Shown here one piece after another: positions 54,121 through 63,491 of a stretch of DNA of 64,000 nucleotides. Within the stretch, counting starts at the first letter, position 1. Each line of letters begins with the position of its first letter. Source of the DNA: CAZYFH01 sp965249175 (GTDB taxonomy: Bacteria; Acidobacteriota; Vicinamibacteria; Vicinamibacterales; UBA8438). Made by a program: the position numbers and the translations under genes. Location: assembly GCA_965249175.1 (NCBI GenBank), contig OZ252227.1:5332001-5396000 (forward strand). The letters run 5' to 3'. Under the pieces are notes generated by a model. That model had not been told where the DNA came from. It made no database searches and saw only the letters and a program-made list of their open reading frames with translations.

Positions 54121-55432
54121 TGGTCCACACGGTCACCCGCGACATCCGATCGAAGGGGCCGTTCACGTGCATGCCCCCGGTGACGAGATCCGGACGGCCA
54201 TCGCCGTCGAGATCGCCGACGGCCACGGTGATGATGTGGGTGGGCACGCTCGCGATGTGATGCATCGCGAACTGCAGCCGGCCGTTGTTCTCGAGCCAGG
54301 CGAGGCTGGTCACCTCCGGATCGCGCCAGTCGTTGTATCCACTGCTGACGACGACGTCGAGATCGCCGTCGCCGTCGATGTCGGCGGCCTGCGGGCTCGA
54401 CGCGCCCGAGAGGTCGGCGATCCGGTGGTATCTGAACTCGAGGTCCCCCGCGTTCTCGAGCCATTGGACCCCGTGCCACGGACGGCTATTGGCCGGCGCG
54501 TAGTCGAACGCGTCGCCGTTGCTGTACAGGATGTCCGGATCCTCGTCCAGATCCAGATCCACGAGCGAGATCCAGCTCGAACCGAAATCCGGATTCGACG
54601 AACCCCACAGCGAGCGGAGTGAGAACGCCCCAGGCGTCCCGGGCGTTGCGACAAACGCCCAGATCTCCTCCCATTCCTGGCTGACGAGGGACACGATGTC
54701 ATTCCGATCGTCTCCATCCAGGTCGGCGACGATGGCGTTGATCGCCCCCGAGAGACGCAGCAGCTCGTGCCGTTCGAACGTCCCATCACCGAGGTTCTCG
54801 AGCCAGCTCGTTTCGCCGTTGTCGTATCCGAAGCCGGCGACGGCGACGTCGAGATCGCCATCCGCATCGAGATCGGCCGCTCGCGCGTCCGCCACCCGAG
54901 CCACGTCCTGGACCAGGACCTGGTTGCTAAAGCGTTGCTGGCCGTCGTTGTCGAGCAGGACGACGGACCCGATGCGTCTGTTCGTGGGCAGCAGGACGCC
55001 GAGGCTGGCCACGAGCAGATCGAGATCCCCGTCGCTGTCGAAGTCGACCGGCTCCACCGCGACAGGGGCAGCCACTTCTGCTCCGATCGGCCGCTCCGCG
55101 TACTCGCCGTCAGAGTTCTGGTTAAACCAGAGCACCTGATTTCGAAGGGCATCGCACGCGAGGATATCCGGCAGTCCGTCCCGATCGAGGTCGACGATGC
55201 GGACCTGCGCGATCTGCGGCCGCTCGCCGTCGTCCAGCGGGCTGATCGAGCGGGGCGTGAAGCGCGCCGACGGCGGCCCCGGCGGAAGCATGGCGTCCTC
55301 CGCGGCCTCGTCGGAAGGGCCAGCGGTGGGCGCGCAGGCGAGAGCGGCAAGCAGAACGATCGCCGCGGGCGCGTCGACAACGAAGCGGCGTCGCAACGGT
55401 GGGCACGATGAAACGCGTCGACGCCTCACCAC
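54095..55432 (-). CDS. FG-GAP/VCBS lipoprotein without ASPIC domain
   Basis: A 445-residue protein with leader AALAC (Cys33). The mature chain is a seven-bladed-type propeller of VCBS/FG-GAP repeats, recognised from recurring DLDRDGLPDILACDA, DFDSDGDLDLLVASLG, DLDADGDLDVAVAGFG, DLDGDDRNDIVSLVS and DIDGDGDLDVVVSSGYND, each followed by a Trp-Leu-Glu-Asn (WLENxG) motif. It has no ASPIC/UnbV ending, unlike the CRTAC1 group. Its stop lies 26 bp inside the downstream TPR gene, so they form a similar propeller-TPR pair, but with a different propeller type. Divergent from the TMEM220-like gene. Confidence 0.87.
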   Translation of the reverse strand: MVRRRRVSSCPPLRRRFVVDAPAAIVLLAALACAPTAGPSDEAAEDAMLPPGPPSARFTPRSISPLDDGERPQIAQVRIVDLDRDGLPDILACDALRNQVLWFNQNSDGEYAERPIGAEVAAPVAVEPVDFDSDGDLDLLVASLGVLLPTNRRIGSVVLLDNDGQQRFSNQVLVQDVARVADARAADLDADGDLDVAVAGFGYDNGETSWLENLGDGTFERHELLRLSGAINAIVADLDGDDRNDIVSLVSQEWEEIWAFVATPGTPGAFSLRSLWGSSNPDFGSSWISLVDLDLDEDPDILYSNGDAFDYAPANSRPWHGVQWLENAGDLEFRYHRIADLSGASSPQAADIDGDGDLDVVVSSGYNDWRDPEVTSLAWLENNGRLQFAMHHIASVPTHIITVAVGDLDGDGRPDLVTGGMHVNGPFDRMSRVTVWTNDGPPPQE

Positions 55433-55447
55433 GCGGGGCAGTCTACC

Positions 55448-55870
55448 ATGGGCTCGGTGGGGTCCCCTTCCGCGTCGTGGCGCACGCTCTGCATGGCGAT
55501 GGCTGCGCTGCTCGCTGCCGGGGCACTGGTCCAGTACAACGACCCGGACCCCGTCCGCTGGACCGCGATGTACGGCGCGGCCGCCTGGATCTCGTTCGTC
55601 GCGGGATGCCGGGGACGAGTCGCGCGGTTCTGGCCCGCCGCGATCGGGGTCATCGCGGCCGGATGGGGGTCGTCGGTGGTCGCGTTCGATGGAAGCCCGC
55701 TGGGCGCCTATCTCTCCATGTTCGATCGCTGGGAGATGACGTCGGCGGCGATCGAGGTCGCGCGCGAGGCAACAGGGCTCCTGCTCATCGCGGCCTGGAT
55801 GGGCGTCGTCACCTGGCGCTCGGCGCAGGACCGCGAGTGGTCCCAGGGATCAGCCGGCGCAGCGGAATGA
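55448..55870 (+). CDS. TMEM220-like small membrane protein
   Basis: A 140-residue protein with three or four hydrophobic segments (near 13-30, 42-55, 63-80, 108-122). The VQYNDPDPVRWTAMY motif after the first helix is characteristic of the TMEM220 family, and the EATGLLLIAAWM helix fits the last segment. Function unknown. The start is 15 bp from the divergent FG-GAP gene start. Ends in an Ala/Glu tail. Confidence 0.75.
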   Translation: MGSVGSPSASWRTLCMAMAALLAAGALVQYNDPDPVRWTAMYGAAAWISFVAGCRGRVARFWPAAIGVIAAGWGSSVVAFDGSPLGAYLSMFDRWEMTSAAIEVAREATGLLLIAAWMGVVTWRSAQDREWSQGSAGAAE

Positions 55871-55924
55871 AGGTCCCCGAGCCGCGTGTGCATCGGCGCG
55901 CTGGCGTCACGTCCCCGTCGTGTC

Positions 55925-56350
55925 GCACACATGCTACTACCCTTGTTTCCACGAACGCACTTCCACGCTCGTTCGAGGTCCGTCGATCGCACACCTCCTC
56001 CATTAGCGGCTCTTCGGCCGCCGGGCGGTCCCCGGCTGTGTCTGCCCTTTCGGGCCAGTGTCTCGACCGAGCGGGCCGGCGGGTCCGGTCTACCGTGCCC
56101 TCTGCTGACTTCTGCGTCCCGGTCAGGTCATCTCACAATGTCCTCAGTCCCGTCTCGCGGGACGAAACGCAGATCTCCCGGGGTAAGTCTGACGGCCCCT
56201 TCACCGCACACCTGCCGGATCTACAGCCATGGCCCTTGAGATGGATGTGGACTTCGCGATGAGTTGCCCGCTCGTCCGACCACGGATGCCTCGTCTCCGA
56301 TTTCTTTTCGTCAGGTCGCGGTTTTGCTCCACGCTTCCTTCAGACCAGGA
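55925..56350 (-). mobile_element. Group II intron remnant (ribozyme part and start of reverse transcriptase)
   Basis: Reading the minus strand, the start of a maturase-type ORF is recognisable: ATG GAG GAG GTG TGC GAT at about 56003, and after a one-base frame change the segment TDLERAWKCVRGNKGSS (about 55985-55935), which matches the N-terminus of group II intron reverse transcriptases (ENLxxAWKxVRxNKGxxG). Before it, intron-like nucleotides such as GTCAGCAGAGGGCA and CTGAAGGAAGCGTGGAGCAAA occur. The ORF ends within 30 residues, so only a truncated copy remains. The outer limits are uncertain. Confidence 0.65.
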
Positions 56351-56477
56351 GCATGGCTGGCGGAGAATCAGCCGATTCATACCTGTGCGTCAACGTCGTC
56401 TGGCGGGCGACCAGACCACCAGCGGAACAGGTCTTGCCAGCACTGCCGAAGGAGGCTACAGTCAATCGAAACAGAGC

Positions 56478-56655
56478 GTTACGTCTTTCGCGATAGCGCT
56501 GGCCGACCTGGGACAGTACCGGAGCGCGGGCGCGGCCGCGGTTCAGCGTAAGAAGATCGCCGCCGCCGAGCACCCCGGGTTGTAGGGAGGTCGTTCCGAA
56601 CCTGAGGGAGAATCTCGGACGGTACGAGCGCGGGCGAGCCCTGCCGGACGCCGTG
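56478..56655 (+). pseudogene. Decayed C-terminus of a TPR gene
   Basis: The frame from about 56478 reads FAIALADLGQYRSAGAA, then VQRKKIAAAEHPGL, and stops at TAG 56583. In the +1 frame from 56587 it continues with VVPNLRENLGRYERGRALPD. This matches the tail of the TPR protein at 48930-50564 (AMALAAVGQYRDAVAVQRDMRATAEQAGL, then LTENLGLYEQGRPCRQPW). The frame change and loss of PCRxPW show a pseudogene remnant on the strand of the following CRTAC1 gene. Confidence 0.6.
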
Positions 56656-56673
56656 GGCCCCGCACGAGCTGCC

Positions 56674-59028
56674 ATGAGCGCCAGAACGCAAGGCCCGCTC
56701 GGGTATCGTCGGCAGCCGCGCGGCCGACGCGTGGTGGCTTTGCTGGTCTTCCTCGGCACCTGCGTAGCCGTCGCCGTCATCGGCGTGCCGGTGCATCGCG
56801 TCCTCTCGGCCGGGGCGCCGTCGACCACGAGCCAGCCGCCGGACGCCACGGCCGAGCCGGACCCGGCAGCCGGTCACCAAAGGATGCGGGAGTTGCTCCG
56901 GCAGATCGCCGACGCGACCCAGGCCACCCATGCCTTTCTCGGTGATGGACCGACGCGGCGGGCGCGCGACGAGCTAAGGGTGCTTCCCGCCGACGCGCCG
57001 GGGTCGGTCCGAAGGCAGCACACGCTCACGCTGGCCGGCGAGGAGCTGCGGCTGGGCCACGATGCCGAGGCGATCAGGTACTACACACTCGCGCGCCAGC
57101 TCCTGACGGGTCAGACCGACCCGTGGGAACGCATGACCGGCCTGTACGACCTCGGCGTGGCTTACATGCAGCTGGCGGAAACGCAGAACTGCGCGCTCCA
57201 GCACTCACCGGACAGCTGCATTCTGCCGCTCCGCGGCGGCGGGATCCACACCCTACAGGGCCCGTCGCGGGACGCCATCGCAACATTTACGACGCTGCTC
57301 GACGCGCTGCCGGACATGACGGTGCTGAACCAGGCAGCCCGGTCGATGCACCTGGCAACGCGCTGGCTGCTCAACATCGCCTACATGACGGTCCAGGGGT
57401 ACCCGAACGACGTGCCCGAGCCGTACCGTCTACCGCCTCGCGTCTTCGAATCCGACGGGGCGATGCCGCGGTTCGACAACATCTCGCCGTACCTCGGCCT
57501 CGATACGTTCGACCTGAGCGGCGGCGCGATCGGCGATGACTTCGACAACGACGGCTATCTGGATCTCCTCGTCTCGACCTGGGATACGGAGGGCCAGATG
57601 CGCCTGTTTCGAAACACCCAGGACGGGACCTTCGCCGAACGCACGGCACAGGCTGGGCTTCTGGGGTTCTACGGCGGCTTGAACATGGTGCAGGCGGACT
57701 ACAACAACGATGGCCACGTGGACGCGCTCGTCCTGCGGGGCGCCTGGCTCGCGGAGGGCGGGAAACACCCGAATTCCCTGCTGCGGAACAACGGCGACGG
57801 CACGTTCACCGACGTGACGTTCGACGCGGGGCTCGGCCGGGTGCATTACCCCACCCAGACCGCGGCCTGGGGCGACTACGACAACGACGGCGATCTGGAT
57901 CTGTATGTCGGCAACGAATGGTCCAGCGCCCTGCCCGCCCCCAATCAGCTCTTCCGCAATAACGGGGACGGCACGTTCACCGATGTCGCTGCTGCCGCCG
58001 GCGTCACGAACGACGCCGTCGCGAAGGCGGTCATCTGGGGCGACTACGACGGCGACCGCTGGCCGGATCTCTACGTCTCCAACGGCGTCGGCGCGAACCG
58101 CCTGTATCGCAACAATAGCGACGGGACCTTCACCGATGTGGCCGCGCGGCTCGGCGTCACGGGTCCGACGTTCAGTTTCCCCGCCTGGTTCTGGGACTTC
58201 GACAACGACGGCGCGCTCGACCTCTACGTCTCGGCCTACGACGCGGACATCGATGACCTGGCGGCGAGCGCGCTCGGTCTTCCGATCGAGGCCGAACTGT
58301 CGCGCCTGTATCACGGCACCGGTGACGGGGGTTTCGAGGAGGTGGCGAGCCGAACCGGCCTCGGCCGTCCCACCGCCGCCATGGGATCCAATTTCGGGGA
58401 CCTCGACAACGACGGCTACCTCGACTTCTATCTCGGGACGGGATACCCGTCCTATCACAGCCTCATGCCAAACGTGATGTACCGGAATCGGCGCGGCACC
58501 GGCTTCGCCGACGTGACGTACTCGGGCGGATTCGGGCATCTGCAGAAAGGCCATGCGGTTGTCTTCGCCGACTTCGACAACGACGGCGACCAGGACGTCT
58601 TCGAACAGATGGGCGGCGCGTTTCCCGGCGACCGGTTCAACAACGCCCTGTACGAGAACCCCGGGTTCGGGCACCACTGGATCACGATCCACCTGGTGGG
58701 CGCGCAGACCAACCGGTCGGCCATAGGAGCGCGCATCCGCGCCGAGGTGATCGAGCACGGCACGCGGCGCGCCATCTACCGCCACGTCAACAGCGGCGGG
58801 AGCTTCGGAGCCAATCCGCTGCGTCAGACGATCGGGCTGGGAACGGCGTCGCGCATCGAATCGCTGGAGGTCTACTGGCCGACGACCGGCCGCACGCAGA
58901 CGGTCGCCGACGTGCCGGTCGATCTGGTCCTGCGGATCGTCGAGGGCGAACCGTCCTACGTGCCCATCCCCCTCGAGACTCTCAAGTTGCGACGGGAACG
59001 CGGCGCGGGCCACGTTGAGCCGCACTAA
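56674..59028 (+). CDS. TPR-like helices fused to CRTAC1-type FG-GAP/ASPIC protein
   Basis: A 784-residue protein with start ATG 56674; a GTG at 56653 is in frame. One hydrophobic segment (about 24-40, LLVFLGTCVAVAVIGVPV) makes it a secreted or anchored protein. Residues about 65-230 are helical with TPR-type motifs (HDAEAIRYYTLARQLL, GLYDLGVAYMQLAE), and from about 265 the FG-GAP repeats start (DFDNDGYLDLLVSTWD, ADYNNDGHVDALVLRGAW, GDYDNDGDLDLYVGNEW, FDNDGALDLYVSAYD). The ASPIC end has GSFGANPLRQTIGLGTA and VYWPTTGRTQTV. It combines in one chain the two components that are separate genes elsewhere here. Confidence 0.85.
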   Translation: MSARTQGPLGYRRQPRGRRVVALLVFLGTCVAVAVIGVPVHRVLSAGAPSTTSQPPDATAEPDPAAGHQRMRELLRQIADATQATHAFLGDGPTRRARDELRVLPADAPGSVRRQHTLTLAGEELRLGHDAEAIRYYTLARQLLTGQTDPWERMTGLYDLGVAYMQLAETQNCALQHSPDSCILPLRGGGIHTLQGPSRDAIATFTTLLDALPDMTVLNQAARSMHLATRWLLNIAYMTVQGYPNDVPEPYRLPPRVFESDGAMPRFDNISPYLGLDTFDLSGGAIGDDFDNDGYLDLLVSTWDTEGQMRLFRNTQDGTFAERTAQAGLLGFYGGLNMVQADYNNDGHVDALVLRGAWLAEGGKHPNSLLRNNGDGTFTDVTFDAGLGRVHYPTQTAAWGDYDNDGDLDLYVGNEWSSALPAPNQLFRNNGDGTFTDVAAAAGVTNDAVAKAVIWGDYDGDRWPDLYVSNGVGANRLYRNNSDGTFTDVAARLGVTGPTFSFPAWFWDFDNDGALDLYVSAYDADIDDLAASALGLPIEAELSRLYHGTGDGGFEEVASRTGLGRPTAAMGSNFGDLDNDGYLDFYLGTGYPSYHSLMPNVMYRNRRGTGFADVTYSGGFGHLQKGHAVVFADFDNDGDQDVFEQMGGAFPGDRFNNALYENPGFGHHWITIHLVGAQTNRSAIGARIRAEVIEHGTRRAIYRHVNSGGSFGANPLRQTIGLGTASRIESLEVYWPTTGRTQTVADVPVDLVLRIVEGEPSYVPIPLETLKLRRERGAGHVEPH

Positions 59029-59361
59029 CCGACCCGACCTGCGCATTCCGCTGAAGCTGAACCCGGATTCCGAAGGTGAGCGCTCGTCGCAGCGAAGCGA
59101 CGGTTGTCACTCAGGCTCTTGCCATGTCGGTCGTCACTGGTCCTGGATATCGTACTCCGTTGACGCCATGCTGCGGATTGGCTGCACGTTCTACAACGCC
59201 ACCTTCGAGCAGATCTTTGCTGCCTATGTCGCTGCGCATCCCGCAGGCGACTCGCCATCGTGAACACACTCGGAGCTATCGCCGTGACTCGTGCGGTGGT
59301 TCCACCGGGCGCAGGCGAGACAAGCGGCTCGGGTGGTGGCCCGCGGGCGCGCGGGTCGGAG

Positions 59362-59830
59362 CTATCGCGGGGCGACGGGTGGCGGCTCGGGCAGCTCCTC
59401 GGCGCCGAGGGCGCGCAGCAGATCCCCGGTGCTCGTGCGGACCTGGACGTTGGCGCTGCCGGCCCGGAAGCGGTCGACGAGCATCAACGGCGTCTCCCCG
59501 CGCTCGTTCGCGACGTTGACCGCGGCGCCTCGATCCACGAGCAGCTGGACCCAACCGGTCCGACTTGATATGGGCCGCCGCATGCAAGGCGGTGTGGCCG
59601 GCATCGGTGGCGGCGTTGACGTCGGCCCCCAGCTCGAGGGCCAGCTCGACCGCCGCCAGCGCGTCGGCCACCGTCCGCAGGCTCTCGGCTGCGTACCGGC
59701 CGAGGCCGGCGGCCACCATCAGCGGCGTCGTCCCGTCCGTCGCCGGCAGCAGCGGATCCGCCCAGACGCCGCGAGGGTCCGCATCACCGCGACGTCACCG
59801 GCCATCGCCGCCAGCGGCGCGGCCTTGGTC
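59362..59830 (-). pseudogene. Ankyrin gene C-terminal remnant with frameshifts
   Basis: On the minus strand, MVAAGLGRYAAESLRTVADALAAVELALELGADVNAATDAGHTALHAAAHIKSDR ends in one frame and VQLLVDRGAAVNVANERGETPLMLVDRFRAGSANVQVRTSTG continues in another. The AAMAGDVAVMRTLA segment at about 59800 is in a third frame. All match the last third of the ankyrin protein at 35879-37453. At least two frameshifts and the missing N-terminus make it a pseudogene. The intact CRTAC1 gene ends at 59028, about 330 bp away. Between 59029 and 59361 no gene is seen. Confidence 0.8.
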
Positions 59831-59852
59831 CGCCGGAGCGAGGGCCCTTTCA

Positions 59853-59992
59853 GCTCGAGGCGCGCTCGGCACGGTCTTCGATGACTCCGCTCAGGTCACG
59901 CCGCTCGGCGTCGCCCAGGGGCGCGAGCAACCAGTCGTCGATCGCCGCAGGTCCAGCTTGACCAGTCGGGCGAGCAGGCGCGGATGGCTGAA
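59853..59992 (-). pseudogene. IS21-type IstB fragment
   Basis: On the minus strand, FSHPRLLARLVKLDLR is followed, after a one-base frame change, by AIDDWLLAPLGDAERRDL and VIEDRAE. The core matches the IstB ATPase motif of IS21 helper proteins (LARVDLLVIDDWGLAPLTDAERRDLLEILEDR). Only about 45 residues remain. It directly abuts the ankyrin remnant, suggesting that an IS insertion broke that gene. Bases 60000-60190 show nothing recognisable. Confidence 0.7.
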
Positions 59993-60190
59993 GTCGACGG
60001 CCTCGAGGGTGGCGGTCGCGTAGCGCAGCGTCGCCGTCTGCAGACCTCGACCCCCCCGACGCCACCGGAAAGGAGCGCGGCGAGCTCTTGCAGTCGATCG
60101 AGAGGTGATCAGGGAGCCGACGATCACGAAGTCCACGGTAGAGATGCCGTCAACCCACGTCCGCAGACGTCACCCGCAAGCAACAAAAAA

Positions 60191-60223
60191 ACGGGCGCCG
60201 GCCTCTGCAAGGCCGGCGCCCGT
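60191..60223 (-). terminator. Rho-independent terminator of the TonB-receptor gene
   Basis: A perfect 13-bp stem (ACGGGCGCCGGCC / GGCCGGCGCCCGT) with a 7-base loop, followed on the minus strand by a run of seven T. It sits 31 bp after the stop of the TonB-receptor gene. Confidence 0.93.
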
Positions 60224-60254
60224 GAAGACACCGCGTGACGGCGCGACCGCTAGC

Positions 60255-63146
60255 CTACCACTCGAGCTCGAGGCCGAGACGGACGCGGCGGCCGTTCATG
60301 ATATTCCTGATCTGCTGCCACCTCGATCCGTAGGTCGAGTTGATGCTCGTGACGGTGTTCGTATTGAAGATGTTGTAGATGTCGAACACCGGCGCGAGCT
60401 GGATGTTCCCCGCGTTGAACCGCCGCATCACCCGCAGGTCCACCTTCCGCTGGAACGGCAGGAACAGCGTGTCGTGCGGCAGCAGGTCGACGTTGATCGT
60501 CTGTCCCCCCGTGAGGGCGACGGGCGAGTTGGCGTTCGAAATGCTGAAGTTCGCGTCGATGTCCGGCCCGGGATACCCCTGCACGAAGCCGCTCAGGATG
60601 ACGTCCCCCGGCAGCGGATACGCCGCATGCGCCTTGTAGAGCGTCTGCCAGGGCCGCGGCGAGTCGCACCAGAGCGTCAGGTTGGGGTTGTCGACGTCAC
60701 AGGTGTTGACGCTGGTCCGCTCCGTCGTCATGCTCGCGCCGAAGAACGACCCGTTCGGGAGCCGCCCGTCGACGACGAACTCGAAGCCGTCGTAGATCCG
60801 ATCGTTGATCAGTGACGTCACGACGAGGCGGTCCGACAGCCCGAACGCGTCCGGATTCAGGTTGAAGAGCGGCAACGTCTGCCCGCTGTTCGCCCCAAGC
60901 CGCGAATCCGTCGGCCCCACCATCGAGAACGGGCTGTAGTCGCCGTGGCCCACCGCGATGTTGTCCTCGTACCACGTCTTGTAGTAGTTCCGGCGGAACC
61001 ACCCCACCGTGGCCGAGATCCCTGGATACACCTCGTGCTGCACGTTCAGCTGATACTCCCAGTGACCGTCCCGGTCGTTCGCCAGGTTGGCGATGCTGTT
61101 CGCCGTGCCCCAGTTCTCGTTCGGCGAGGGCCCGATCTCGGTGAACTGGACGCTCCCGTCGGGGTTGACGGCCGACCCGTTCCCGTCGAGGTCGCTCCAC
61201 GACCGGAACTCCTGCTGCGCCGACCACGTGAAGCTCGCCAGCGGATTCCGGAACATCGCCTGCGTCGTCGACTGCGAGGCCAGATACTTGTTCGCCAGCG
61301 CCTTGATCGCCGTCCGGCCGTCGCCGAACACGTCATACGCCACGCCAAACCGCCCGACGACCGTGTTCCACGCGGGACCCGGGAAGGCCGGGTAGTTCCG
61401 CTCCGGCGTCCAGGCGCCCGCCGGCGCGAACTGCTCCTTCACGCCCGCGCTGAAGAAGTCGCCCCGCACCCCGAGATTCAACGTCCAGTTGCCGAGCGTC
61501 CACGAGTCCTGCGCGAACAGCGCCGTGTCGTGGTCGATCCCCCCGTTGAAGCCCCCGGCGCCAGTGGCGCCCAGCGGCGTCCCCAGCACCATCGCGCCAA
61601 CCGGGATGCTGTTGAAGTGGAAGTAGGTCCGGATGTCGCCCGGGATCGCCCCGGGGTCGAGGCCGACGTTCCCCCACCGATTCTCGAAGCCCGCTTTGAA
61701 GTTGTGCGACCCCGTGACATACGATGCCGTCCCCTTCAGATAGCGGCTCTTCTCCGGCTGCGCGCCGACGATCCACCACGCGCCGCCCCAGGTGCCGTCC
61801 GCCAGGTTGTTGTAGGCCGAGTTCTGGCCCTGGTTCCATTCGAAATTCTCGCGGCGCCACTTGCTGTACTGCACCGAGAAGCCCGCCTCGACCAGCAACC
61901 GGTTCGACAGCGACGACGTCCACCGCGCCTGCGTGTGGTAGCCGGTCGGGATCGGAATCCGGTTCGCGTTCTCCGGCGGTGTCAACGAGGTGACGTTCTG
62001 CAGCGGGTGCGTCTCGTTCACCTTCTCGAACCCGATCCGCCACTTGTGCCGGTCGCTGACCTGATTGGTCAGCCGCAGCAGCCCCGACCACCGGTATACC
62101 CGGTTGAAGGCCTGCTCGCCGGACGCACCGAACCCGTTCTTGTCCCGCTGCGCCTGCGACCCGTTGTCCCCGTCGTTGTTCCCGGTCCTCCGCGCCGTCC
62201 CGAAGAACGCGCCCGCCGTGAGCGTCTTCACGTCGGTGCGCCGCATCGACGCGAAGAACCACAGCTTGTCCTGGATGATCTTCCCGCCGACCGCCGGGTT
62301 CATATCGTAGTCGTACGCGATCTTGTTGGTCTCCCCGATGTCCTCCCGCTGCTCCGCCGAGGCGTTGTCGCTATTCAGGTTCTGGTGGTTGTAATAGGTG
62401 AACCACGTCCCCGAGAGCGTGTTGCCGCCTTCTTTCGGTATCGCGTTCTGGATGACGCCGCCAACCTGCGCCTCCGCCGGCGCGCCGCCGGCCTCATACG
62501 TCAGCTCGGACGTCGCCGCGTCGTTCATATACCAGCCCATCTGCCACTGCCCGTCGTCGATGATCACGTTCGCGCGCATCCCGTCGTTCTGCGTCTGCGC
62601 GTCGCGCCACGTCGAGCCGTGCACTGCCGGCCAGTACTGTCCTTCGCCCATCCCCGTGTTCCGCACGCCGGGGATCAGCAGCGCCCGCGCCGCGAACGTC
62701 CGCTGCGTCGGGAGCACGTCCATCATCGCCCGCGTCGCCACGAACTGCCGCCGCACCTGCTGCACGTCGACCACGGGCGACTCGCCCGACACCGTCACCG
62801 TCTCTTCCAACGCCCCCACCGCCAACTGGGCGTTGATTTGGACGTTCGCGTCACCGCTGAGGATGATGTCCTCGCGGACGAAGGTGTTGAACCCCGGCAA
62901 CGTGAACGTCACCGTGTAGGTTCCTGGCCGCAAATTGATGATCGTGTAGCGGCCGGCGCCATCCGTAAACGCCGTCAGCGTCCCCTCGATGTTCACCGGG
63001 CTGTCCGCCTCGATCGTCACCCCGGGCAGAATCCCGCCCGTCGTGTCCTCGACCAAGCCCGCGATGGCCCCGCCCTGCGCCCCGGCTGTCGCCGGGAGCA
63101 GTAGTCCGATACCGACTATCCCTATCCAGACTGCAAGTCGCCGCAT
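60255..63146 (-). CDS. TonB-dependent receptor, Oar type, with carboxypeptidase-regulatory N-terminus
   Basis: A 963-residue protein with start ATG 63146, behind AAGGGGAGAG. Signal peptide about 1-23, carboxypeptidase-regulatory domain about 25-105 (GAIAGLVEDTTGGILPGVTIEA), then a plug-type region (VTVSGESPVVDVQQVRRQFV) and a long outer-membrane barrel rich in aromatic and Asn/Asp residues. It ends RRVRLGLELEW, with the C-terminal aromatic residue expected for outer-membrane insertion. Homologues import large substrates or organise the surface; the substrate is not predictable. It has its own terminator and is divergent from the barrel gene at 63492. Confidence 0.92.
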   Translation of the reverse strand: MRRLAVWIGIVGIGLLLPATAGAQGGAIAGLVEDTTGGILPGVTIEADSPVNIEGTLTAFTDGAGRYTIINLRPGTYTVTFTLPGFNTFVREDIILSGDANVQINAQLAVGALEETVTVSGESPVVDVQQVRRQFVATRAMMDVLPTQRTFAARALLIPGVRNTGMGEGQYWPAVHGSTWRDAQTQNDGMRANVIIDDGQWQMGWYMNDAATSELTYEAGGAPAEAQVGGVIQNAIPKEGGNTLSGTWFTYYNHQNLNSDNASAEQREDIGETNKIAYDYDMNPAVGGKIIQDKLWFFASMRRTDVKTLTAGAFFGTARRTGNNDGDNGSQAQRDKNGFGASGEQAFNRVYRWSGLLRLTNQVSDRHKWRIGFEKVNETHPLQNVTSLTPPENANRIPIPTGYHTQARWTSSLSNRLLVEAGFSVQYSKWRRENFEWNQGQNSAYNNLADGTWGGAWWIVGAQPEKSRYLKGTASYVTGSHNFKAGFENRWGNVGLDPGAIPGDIRTYFHFNSIPVGAMVLGTPLGATGAGGFNGGIDHDTALFAQDSWTLGNWTLNLGVRGDFFSAGVKEQFAPAGAWTPERNYPAFPGPAWNTVVGRFGVAYDVFGDGRTAIKALANKYLASQSTTQAMFRNPLASFTWSAQQEFRSWSDLDGNGSAVNPDGSVQFTEIGPSPNENWGTANSIANLANDRDGHWEYQLNVQHEVYPGISATVGWFRRNYYKTWYEDNIAVGHGDYSPFSMVGPTDSRLGANSGQTLPLFNLNPDAFGLSDRLVVTSLINDRIYDGFEFVVDGRLPNGSFFGASMTTERTSVNTCDVDNPNLTLWCDSPRPWQTLYKAHAAYPLPGDVILSGFVQGYPGPDIDANFSISNANSPVALTGGQTINVDLLPHDTLFLPFQRKVDLRVMRRFNAGNIQLAPVFDIYNIFNTNTVTSINSTYGSRWQQIRNIMNGRRVRLGLELEW

Positions 63147-63252
63147 TTTCACTCTCCCCTTATCGAAGTAAGGAAGACCGACGTAGATTGACACATTTCA
63201 TCACGCAACAGAGTAGCAGGAAGCAATTAGTGAGCCATTGGAATGACCGATA

Positions 63253-63423
63253 ATGAGTCATGTGGATGAGCGTGCCTTGGTCGCGTTAGGTCTTCCACAG
63301 TTCCTTAAAGTCATACATAGTCCTTCAATTGGAGAGCATCAGATCCGCGGGATCGCCAGGATGGGCGTGAACGAACCCATTCTGTTGGATCCAAATGGTC
63401 GGATAATTGAGGGACGAACGAGT
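63253..63423 (+). pseudogene. Possible ParB-like nuclease domain fragment
   Basis: An open segment of about 57 codons contains HSPSIGEHQIRGIARMGVNEPILLDPNGRIIEGR, which resembles the ParB N-terminal motif (QIRQIAxSIRxFGFxNPVLIDEDGxIIAGHGR) with a short internal deletion. The local base composition is more AT-rich than the rest of the window. The frame runs on without similarity into the downstream gene's region. Probably a decayed piece of acquired DNA. Confidence 0.35.
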
Positions 63424-63491
63424 CATGGCGCTAGCGATCAATCTAGGACCTCAGCCGGCCGGATCCGGCAAGCGACTATGCTGATCGCTGG

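Noticed and set aside
60945..63104. Long plus-strand open frame opposite the TonB receptor
   Set aside because: Arg/His-rich shadow of the receptor gene without recognisable features.
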